From NCBI GenBank assembly GCA_002332755.1, contig DDBO01000075.1, positions 1 through 21,512 on the forward strand: a DNA stretch of 21,512 nt, given 5' to 3'. Positions 15,557 to 21,512 of this stretch are shown here, in pieces (positions within the stretch are counted from its first letter, which is position 1; every line of letters begins with the position of its first letter). Below the pieces are notes generated by a model. The model saw only the letters and a program-made list of their open reading frames with translations, did not search any database and was not told the origin of the DNA. Both the position numbers and the translations under genes were made by a program. This DNA is from Bacteroidales bacterium UBA2030 (GTDB taxonomy: Bacteria > Bacteroidota > Bacteroidia > Bacteroidales > TTA-H9).

Positions 15557-16420
15557 TCAGAAATTCATATTTCTGAAACTAAATCTTACCAGAAAATACC
15601 ATGAAGGCCCCGGAGTAGTATATCCTTCCAAATGAGTCTGACTGAAGTTAACGCCCAACATTGGCTCTAATGAGACATTGTCGTTGAATCGGAGGTCGAA
15701 CCCTGCATTGAGAAATCCGCCGAAACCTATTCCCCCTTGATAAATATCGTATTGCGGGTCTTGAGAATAAGGCCCGGTAGGGTGTTCGCCTGCGTATTTT
15801 ATGCTGTATTCCAGATTTTTAATCCGGATCATGTTTTTCAATACTTTGACATTATTCATACTCAATCCGGCTTCTATAAAAGTATGATAGGCGGATTCTG
15901 AAGGAAAATCATAACGATATCCCAGGTCGATATATGTACGGCTTTCCTGGCCCATGATATCGCATTCCAGATAAGTGGGTTCGAGGCTGTAGCCGGAAGG
16001 CAGGTCAAGATTGAGCAGAAAAATGTCGGAGGCTGTAAAACGGCTGTAAGCTGTTTGAGCGAATAAGGAAGAATAGGCAGAAAACTGATATCTGGCAAAG
16101 AAACCTACACTGAAATTGGGTTGGTAATTCATGTTGCCGGGTAAATCGTAGCTTGTATAATTGTATCCGATGTGTTGAACAATCTGGGTTTTATAATACT
16201 GATTATCAACAACTAATGAAATTTTATTGTCATTTTGCGAAGACCCATTATAAAAACCCGCTGGTTTTCCGTAAGGAAGAATCATCCCTGTATTCAGCCC
16301 AAAGTGCCAGCCTAATTCAGGATTCGTTTCTTTCTCTTCCTGGGCCTGGGTTTTGCCCGATATTTCGAGCAGGAGGCAAATCAGTATAAAATGAAGCGTT
16401 TTTTTCAATTGAAAGCCCAT
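15557..16420 (-). CDS. Outer-membrane beta-barrel protein
   Basis: A 287-residue exported protein. A signal peptide (basic LKK, hydrophobic core FILICLLLEI, cleavage near KTQAQ/EEK) is followed by alternating amphipathic strands with many aromatic residues (FSVGFFARYQFSAYSSLFAQTAY, TYIDLGYRYDF, GGFLNAGFDLRFNDNVSLEPMLGVNF). The final strand ends in Phe (RFSFRNMNF), the usual recognition signal for BAM-dependent barrel insertion. It resembles the porin-family, outer-membrane beta-barrel proteins of Bacteroidota; no ligand can be assigned. ATG 16420 gives a compact signal peptide; a GTG nine bases upstream is the alternative. The gene begins 32 bases after the transketolase stop on the same strand. 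Confidence 0.85.
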   Translation of the reverse strand: MGFQLKKTLHFILICLLLEISGKTQAQEEKETNPELGWHFGLNTGMILPYGKPAGFYNGSSQNDNKISLVVDNQYYKTQIVQHIGYNYTSYDLPGNMNYQPNFSVGFFARYQFSAYSSLFAQTAYSRFTASDIFLLNLDLPSGYSLEPTYLECDIMGQESRTYIDLGYRYDFPSESAYHTFIEAGLSMNNVKVLKNMIRIKNLEYSIKYAGEHPTGPYSQDPQYDIYQGGIGFGGFLNAGFDLRFNDNVSLEPMLGVNFSQTHLEGYTTPGPSWYFLVRFSFRNMNF

Positions 16421-16452
16421 ATTAGCCACAAGCTAAAGTGTTGTTAGGTCCG

Positions 16453-18495
16453 TTAATTGTTTTCCATTAGCTTAAGCACTTTCTGAGCAATGCGTTCTGG
16501 GGTGAACCCGAGAAAGTCCTCCAGCACATTGTACGGAGCTGAGAAACCAAAGTTTTCCATGCCAATTACCTTGTGGGTAAATCTATACCAGGTATCGGCT
16601 AGTCCGGCAGTGACAGCAATTACCGGAATGCCGGCGGGGAACATTTGATTTCTCGATTCGGGATGCTTTTCGAAATGTTCCAGAAGTAAACCGGAGGAGG
16701 GGCATGAAACCACCGAGGTTTTCTTTCCATGGTTTTTTAGAATTTCTGCTACTTTAACCAGTAGGCCAACTTCGGAACCATTACCCAAAAGAATAATTTC
16801 TGGTTGTGAATCGGAGATGGAAAGGGTGTAAGCTCCATTGCCGGCTTTTCTGGCCTCTTCGCGGCGGACCGTTCCATTTGCAGTGGGAAGCTCATCGAGG
16901 TCCTGACGGGTAAAGATGAGGGCGGTAGGCCTGTCTTTATTTTCAAGGGCAAAATTCCAGGCATAAAGGGTTTCGGCCCAGTCGGCAGGGCGAAGAGCAA
17001 TAAGGCTTGCCTTGTGACTATGGTTTTTCAGGCTTTCGAGCAACCTGATCTGCGCTTCCTGTTCCACAGGCTGATGTGTGGGGCCATCTTCTCCAACCCT
17101 GAATGAATCGTGCGTCCACACATAAATGACTTGCTGTTGCATCAGGGCAGCCAGTCGAATGGCAGGTTTCATGTAATCGGAGAAAACGAAGAAGGTTCCA
17201 CACACCGGGATAATTCCCCCATGTAAGGCCATACCATTGGCAAGGGCAGCCATGGTAAGTTCAGAGACACCCACGTGGAGAAAGCCTCCAGTAAAATCTC
17301 CTTTTTTCAGGGGTTTACTGTTTTTCAGGAAGCCATCGGTACGGTCGCTGTTGGCCAGATCGGCCGACATGACAACCATGTTTTCAATTCTGCCACTGAA
17401 AAACATCAACATTTCGGCTGAGTTTACACGTGTAGCAGCCCGGGTTTTAAGGGTTAATTCATCCCAGGGTATATCGGGTAATTTTTTTGAAAACCAGGCC
17501 TCGAGTTTTGCAGCCTGCTCTGGGTGTTGCAAAGCCCAGGCTTTTTCCTCTTCTTTGGCCTGGCGTGCAGCGATTTCTTTTTTATGCAGTATCTCGGTGT
17601 ATAAGGCTTTAACATCATCGAACACTCTGAATGGATCCTGCGGGTCGCCGCCAAGGGAGCGTATGGTAAGACTAACATCCGCTCCGGCTTTGCTTATAGG
17701 TTGGCCGTGGGTGCTGGTAAGTCCTTCGAGTGGGCTCCCGTCGGCAGCTTTAATACCTTTACCCATCACACTGTGTCCAATAATAAGGGTGGGAGCTTCG
17801 GTTTCGGCCCAGGCAGTTTGCAAGGCTTCGCGAATTTGCTGAGGATTGTTGCCGTCAATTTCAATGACTTTCCATCCCCAGGCCCTGTATTTCATAGCAG
17901 TATCTTCGTCGGTCACTTCATCCACCATTGTAGAGAGCTGCACCTTATTGGCATCGTAGTACATAATCAGGTTGTGCAGACCTAAAAAACCAGCAATACG
18001 ACCTGCCCCCTGAGCAATTTCTTCCTGAATGCCCCCATCGGAGATAAAAGCTACTGTTTTATGTTCTATGGTTTTTCCGAATCTTGCGGCGAGGAAGCGC
18101 TCTGCAATGGCAGCACCAACGGCCATAACATGTCCTTGTCCGAGAGGGCCGGAGGTGTTTTCTACCATTCGGGCCACGTCAACTTCGGGGTGTCCAGGTG
18201 TTGTGGAATGTAATTGTCTGAAATTCTTAAGGTCGTCCATCGAATAGCGACCCAGCAGTGCCAGCTGAGCATACAACATGGGCGACATATGCCCGGGATC
18301 GAGGAAAAATCTGTCGCGCGCAGGCCAGAAAGGATCGGAGGGATCAAATTTCAAAAAATCGCTATACAAAATGTGGATAAACTCTGCAGCGCCCATGGCC
18401 CCTCCGGGATGACCCGATTTGGCTTTCTCTACCATTGCCACGGCTAATATTCTGATATTATCGGCTGCCCGCCTGTCGAGAGAAATCGAAGTCAT
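16453..18495 (-). CDS. tkt: Transketolase
   Basis: A 680-residue full-length transketolase moving two-carbon units between sugar phosphates in the non-oxidative pentose phosphate pathway, with thiamine diphosphate. Visible motifs: KSGHPGGAMG (H29), DPGHMSPM, GPLGQGH, and the thiamine/Mg site SDGGIQEE...N (D153, N183), where Ser replaces the first Gly of the usual GDG. The pyrimidine domain has E412 in GVSELTMAALANG, then GEDGPTHQPVEQ, and a C-terminal domain with LLGNGSEVGLLVK. All three domains are present, so the enzyme is probably active. The ATG is 24 bases below a TACCTTTG promoter box. It is first in a minus-strand group with the outer-membrane and HD genes. Confidence 0.97.
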   Translation of the reverse strand: MTSISLDRRAADNIRILAVAMVEKAKSGHPGGAMGAAEFIHILYSDFLKFDPSDPFWPARDRFFLDPGHMSPMLYAQLALLGRYSMDDLKNFRQLHSTTPGHPEVDVARMVENTSGPLGQGHVMAVGAAIAERFLAARFGKTIEHKTVAFISDGGIQEEIAQGAGRIAGFLGLHNLIMYYDANKVQLSTMVDEVTDEDTAMKYRAWGWKVIEIDGNNPQQIREALQTAWAETEAPTLIIGHSVMGKGIKAADGSPLEGLTSTHGQPISKAGADVSLTIRSLGGDPQDPFRVFDDVKALYTEILHKKEIAARQAKEEEKAWALQHPEQAAKLEAWFSKKLPDIPWDELTLKTRAATRVNSAEMLMFFSGRIENMVVMSADLANSDRTDGFLKNSKPLKKGDFTGGFLHVGVSELTMAALANGMALHGGIIPVCGTFFVFSDYMKPAIRLAALMQQQVIYVWTHDSFRVGEDGPTHQPVEQEAQIRLLESLKNHSHKASLIALRPADWAETLYAWNFALENKDRPTALIFTRQDLDELPTANGTVRREEARKAGNGAYTLSISDSQPEIILLGNGSEVGLLVKVAEILKNHGKKTSVVSCPSSGLLLEHFEKHPESRNQMFPAGIPVIAVTAGLADTWYRFTHKVIGMENFGFSAPYNVLEDFLGFTPERIAQKVLKLMENN

Positions 18496-18518
18496 TCAAT
18501 GATGTTTTAATTTTGGCG

Positions 18519-18526
18519 CAAAGGTA
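18519..18526 (-). promoter_or_regulatory. Bacteroidota -7 promoter element for tkt
   Basis: The minus strand reads TACCTTTG, a full TAnnTTTG match, ending 23 bases before the tkt ATG. A TTGG at 18551-18554 (minus strand) is spaced 24 bases away, slightly long for a -33 element. On the plus strand TAATTTTG at 18508-18515 could be a -7 box for the divergent kinase gene, with a leader of about 95 bases, but that is weaker. Confidence 0.5.
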
Positions 18527-18612
18527 GGGCAATGGAATGAATCATGCTAACCAATCCATGTATTCTGCCTCTTTATGCAATATAATATCGATAAAGGAGT
18601 TAATTTTACCTC

Positions 18613-20124
18613 ATGGAACTATATGCCCGTAAACGAAGATGGAAATGGCTGCTTTTGCTGGCAGCTTTCATGATTTTTGGGGGAACTTTTATTTATACCA
18701 GCCATTTGGTTGAAAAAGTTAGGACAGAGGAGCAAAAGAACCTCAGGCTGTGGGTCGATGCAGTCAACCGTAAGGCGCAAATGGTCAGCTATACTGAGTC
18801 ATTTTTCCGGCAGATTAAAGAGGAAGAACGGCGTCGTGTGGAATTGCTGGCCGGTGCATATCGCCGCCTGGCTACTTCAGAGGATATGGCCGACTTAACT
18901 TTCTTTCTGGACATGATTGAAAAAAACAAAACCATCCCTGTTGTTCTTACCGATTCTCACCGTAACATCCAGGGTGCAGCGAATGTGGATTTCGATTTGA
19001 AGAAAGTAAAACGGTTGGAAGGTGAGATACTTGAACAATTCAGCAAATACCCCCCCATACCTTTTGAATACCTGAAAGGACGCACACACTATCTTTATTA
19101 TACCGATAGCCGTCTGTTTTCCGAATTACAGGAAGTACTCAACGACTTGGATCGGTCTTTTATTGATGAAGTAGTGGTGAATTCGGCAAGTGTTCCGGTT
19201 TTGATCACAGATAGCCTGCGCTCCAGGATATTAGCACAAGGCAATATCGATAGCGTTCTTCTCAGGCAATATCCTTCGGTTGAAGCCTTGACAGATTTTT
19301 TGAAAAGCGAAAACGAACCCATACGTATCACGCTATCTCAATATGGCACCTGTTATGTTTTCTACCGCGATTCTTATTTACTCACGCAGTTGCGATATTT
19401 CCCATTTGTACAATTGGGCATTATCGGATTGTTTTTAATGGTCGCTTATTTTCTTTTCAGTACTGCCCGCCGCAGTGAGCAAAACCAGGTGTGGGTGGGA
19501 ATGGCTCGCGAAACGGCTCATCAGTTGGGAACCCCTATGTCGTCGCTTATGGCCTGGATGGAGCTCCTTAAAATGGAAGAGGTGCAACATCCCGCCATCC
19601 CCGAAATAGAAAAAGATATACGACGGCTCGAAACCATCACTGAAAGGTTTTCTAAAATTGGTTCAAAGCCCCAACTCGAAAACAATGATGTTTTGAAAAT
19701 CATCAATGACTCTTTGGAATACCTGAAAACCCGGACCTCACGCAAAGTGCAGTATTTGGTGGATAACAAGACAGGTAAAAATTCATTACCCATTCCCTGT
19801 AATGTGTATTTACTGGAATGGGTCATCGAAAACTTGATAAAAAATGCCGTGGATGCCATGGGAGGCATCGGAACCTTTACGGTTGTCATACAGGAAGACC
19901 CCAAACATATTATTCTTGATTTTACCGATACCGGAAAAGGTATTCCTCGTTCGAAGCACAAAACCATTTTTCAGCCCGGGTATACCAGCAAGAAAAGAGG
20001 GTGGGGGCTTGGGCTTTCTTTGGCACGTCGCATTGTGAACGATTATCATAAGGGACGTATTTTTGTGAAAAATTCTCAACCAGGAGTGGGGACTACTATC
20101 CGGGTGATTCTGAAAAAGGACTGA
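18613..20124 (+). CDS. Membrane sensor histidine kinase (orphan)
   Basis: A 503-residue kinase. Transmembrane helices at about 11-33 and 264-284 flank a roughly 230-residue extracytoplasmic sensor region. The H-box has H303 in ARETAHQLGTPMSSL. The ATPase domain shows the N-box ENLIKNAVDAM (N407/N411), G1 DTGKGIP (439-445), a GYTSKKRGWGLGLSLARRIV lid with the G2 box at 463-468, and GVGTTIRV at the end. The sensor region contains two similar halves (about 107-173 and 193-260), each opening IPVVLTDS-like and closing YLYYTDS/YVFYRDS-like. No response regulator gene is adjacent, so the partner is elsewhere. An AAAGGAG at 18593-18599 is 13 bases before the ATG, somewhat far for a Shine-Dalgarno site. 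Confidence 0.93.
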   Translation: MELYARKRRWKWLLLLAAFMIFGGTFIYTSHLVEKVRTEEQKNLRLWVDAVNRKAQMVSYTESFFRQIKEEERRRVELLAGAYRRLATSEDMADLTFFLDMIEKNKTIPVVLTDSHRNIQGAANVDFDLKKVKRLEGEILEQFSKYPPIPFEYLKGRTHYLYYTDSRLFSELQEVLNDLDRSFIDEVVVNSASVPVLITDSLRSRILAQGNIDSVLLRQYPSVEALTDFLKSENEPIRITLSQYGTCYVFYRDSYLLTQLRYFPFVQLGIIGLFLMVAYFLFSTARRSEQNQVWVGMARETAHQLGTPMSSLMAWMELLKMEEVQHPAIPEIEKDIRRLETITERFSKIGSKPQLENNDVLKIINDSLEYLKTRTSRKVQYLVDNKTGKNSLPIPCNVYLLEWVIENLIKNAVDAMGGIGTFTVVIQEDPKHIILDFTDTGKGIPRSKHKTIFQPGYTSKKRGWGLGLSLARRIVNDYHKGRIFVKNSQPGVGTTIRVILKKD

Positions 20125-20125
20125 T

Positions 20126-21250
20126 ATGGCAGGGCTATATATACATGTACCTTTTTGCCGCAAAAAATGTCCTTATTGCAATTTTTTTTCTGTTGTTTCA
20201 CAGCGTTTAAGAAGAAATTTTGTTGAGACTTTAATAAATGAAGCTTCACAATGGGCCCCGACCTGGTCGTCGCTTGAATTTGAAACCCTCTATTTAGGCG
20301 GAGGTACGCCTTCTTTGCTTACTGAAGATGAAGTGAGGCCTTTATTGGAGAACCTTAGGAAATTTTTCAAATTTAGTGCACAGACCGAATTTACCTTGGA
20401 AGTAAATCCTGATGATATTAGCAAAGAAAGACTTTTACTTTGGAAGTCATTAGGCGTCAATCGCTTAAGTGTGGGTTTGCAATCCTTGGATGAGGAAGCG
20501 CTCCGTTTTCTTGAGCGATTACATTCACCTTTGGAGGCTTTGGAAAAACTAAGGCTTGCTCGCCGCCAGGGATTTTCAAATATCTCTGTGGATTTAATTT
20601 ATGGCATTCCCGGACTTTCAAGAACTGCCTGGTTGCAAACGCTCGAGGATGTTTTTGAGTTTAGACCGCAACATATCTCGGCTTATGCCCTTACCCTCGA
20701 AGATAATACAATTTACGGAATACGGGTGAATAGAAATTTAGTATCTGCCCCCCCTGATAGTTTGGCGGTCGCTCATTTTCATTTGCTTAGACATAAAGCC
20801 CGCAGTCATGGATATCGTTTTTATGAAGTTTCGAATCTTTGTTTACCGGGTTATCATTCCAGGCATAACTCTGCCTATTGGAAAGGGACTCCTTACCTTG
20901 GACTGGGACCATCGGCGCATTCTTTTGATGGAAATAAACGCTGGTGGAATCCGGCTTCAATCGGCGAATGGGAAAAAATGGTTGATAAAAAAAGCATACC
21001 TGAAGCGGAATCCCTTACACCCACTATGCGTTTCAATGAGTACTTGATCACCCGGCTGAGAACACAAAAAGGGATACATATACCTGATTTTAAGCAACAT
21101 TTTGAACATGAGGCTTTCGTACAGTTTTTTGAAAAAGTAAACAACCTTCCGGGCGGACACCTCACAATCACCCCCGAACATATTCGTATTCCTGTCCGGA
21201 ATTTTTTAGTATCTGACGGCATAATCCGCAGGTTTATTATCGAAGATTAA
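20126..21250 (+). CDS. hemW: Radical SAM protein HemW (formerly coproporphyrinogen III oxidase-like)
   Basis: A 374-residue radical SAM enzyme. The 4Fe-4S cysteines C11, C15 and C18 are in HVPFCRKKCPYCNF. The residue after the third Cys plus one is Phe, not the extra Cys of true HemN, which together with the length supports HemW. Other blocks are TLYLGGGTPSLL, TLEVNPDDI, GVNRLSVGLQSLDEEAL, VDLIYGIPGL, HISAYALTLE, YEVSNLCLPGYHSRHNSAYW and YLGLGPSAHSF. HemW binds heme and is proposed to hand it to target proteins; it should not catalyse decarboxylation. Only one base separates its ATG from the kinase stop, and an AAAAAGGA lies just before, so the two genes are probably co-translated. Confidence 0.93.
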   Translation: MAGLYIHVPFCRKKCPYCNFFSVVSQRLRRNFVETLINEASQWAPTWSSLEFETLYLGGGTPSLLTEDEVRPLLENLRKFFKFSAQTEFTLEVNPDDISKERLLLWKSLGVNRLSVGLQSLDEEALRFLERLHSPLEALEKLRLARRQGFSNISVDLIYGIPGLSRTAWLQTLEDVFEFRPQHISAYALTLEDNTIYGIRVNRNLVSAPPDSLAVAHFHLLRHKARSHGYRFYEVSNLCLPGYHSRHNSAYWKGTPYLGLGPSAHSFDGNKRWWNPASIGEWEKMVDKKSIPEAESLTPTMRFNEYLITRLRTQKGIHIPDFKQHFEHEAFVQFFEKVNNLPGGHLTITPEHIRIPVRNFLVSDGIIRRFIIED

Positions 21251-21281
21251 TATCTTTGGTTCCTCCAAAATTTCCTTTCGC

Positions 21282-21289
21282 TAATTTTG
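21282..21289 (+). promoter_or_regulatory. Possible -7 promoter element before the pRiA4b ORF-3-like gene
   Basis: TAATTTTG matches TAnnTTTG, with a TTTG at 21255-21258 spaced 23 bases upstream, slightly longer than the usual -33/-7 distance. A second match, TATCTTTG, lies at 21251-21258, directly after the hemW stop. Either could drive the gene starting at 21343. Confidence 0.4.
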
Positions 21290-21342
21290 CAACCCCTACT
21301 TTTAAAAAACTTATTAATTTTATTCCACACAATTCGTTCTGT

Positions 21343-21512
21343 ATGCACGTTTATCGTTTTAAGGTAACCACTGATACTATTGATGAATACATCAGGGAAA
21401 TAGATATTGCGCCTTCACACACATTCGAAGATTTACAGAAGGCCATCATAGACTGTGCCCCATTGCGGCCCGACGAAAACACCCAGATGATGTTTTATAC
21501 AACCAATGCCCG
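21343..21512 (+). CDS. Plasmid pRiA4b ORF-3-like family protein, partial (cut by window end)
   Basis: The first 56 codons of an open frame that runs off the window: it starts MHVYRFKVTTDTIDEYIREI, continues with HTFEDLQKAIIDC, and ends near QMMFYTTN. The opening YRFKV....I...I.....TFEDL..AI pattern is that of the pRiA4b ORF-3 (IS1096 passenger-like) family, common as a chromosomal gene of unknown function in Bacteroidota. Despite the family name, nothing here indicates a plasmid or transposon. Only the N-terminus is visible, so the assignment is moderate. Confidence 0.6.
   Translation, partial: MHVYRFKVTTDTIDEYIREIDIAPSHTFEDLQKAIIDCAPLRPDENTQMMFYTTNA

Noticed and set aside
1..21512. Mobile elements, CRISPR arrays, defence islands, tRNA or rRNA genes
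   Set aside because: No transposase, integrase, direct-repeat array, nuclease-defence pair or cloverleaf-like stretch was found; coding genes fill nearly all the window.

Overview
The window looks like chromosomal DNA from a member of the Bacteroidota, probably a Bacteroidales/Marinilabiliales-type lineage. This rests on four things: the protein families (TIGR02757/DUF2400, paired rhomboids, the MutL C-terminus, the transketolase with an SDG thiamine motif, a histidine kinase with a TAHQLGTP H-box, the FecCD-type uptake cassette with a non-canonical Q-loop); TAnnTTTG-type -7 boxes in front of several transcription units; few Shine-Dalgarno sequences; and lipoprotein and outer-membrane protein styles typical of the phylum. 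No insertion sequence, CRISPR array, tRNA, rRNA or integration site was seen. No gene-free stretch exceeds about 210 bases.

Layout. (1) 92-5838, minus strand: a tightly coupled six-gene operon. In transcription order it encodes a small tail-anchored protein, MutL, two rhomboid proteases, a membrane-anchored endonuclease/exonuclease/phosphatase (EEP) protein and a TIGR02757 protein. Three junctions overlap by 1 or 4 bases. A weak terminator-like hairpin lies at the left edge. (2) 5839-5947: a divergent promoter region with a TATTTTTG box on each strand. (3) 5948-14708, plus strand: eight genes with overlaps or gaps of at most 15 bases. They encode a long GroES-like protein, a lipoprotein/permease/ATPase uptake system of the BtuFCD/FepBDC type, an exported protein with an N-terminal beta-sandwich-like region and a C-terminal EEP domain, a YtcJ-type amidohydrolase lipoprotein, a coiled-coil protein with an embedded J-domain, and an eight-repeat PQQ-type propeller without a signal peptide. 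(4) 14709-14914: convergent intergenic region. (5) 14915-18495, minus strand: transketolase, an outer-membrane beta-barrel protein and an HD phosphohydrolase. (6) 18613-21250, plus strand: an orphan sensor histidine kinase followed after 1 base by HemW. (7) From 21343: the start of a pRiA4b ORF-3-like protein cut by the window end.

Most of the window is core or shell genome. The part most worth a second look is the end of the plus-strand operon. There a J-domain/coiled-coil protein is translationally coupled to a cytoplasm-predicted propeller whose first seven repeats are each exactly 40 residues. The same operon opens with a second chaperone-type gene (GroES-like). Whether these chaperone-like genes serve the transport and hydrolase genes between them cannot be told from sequence alone.
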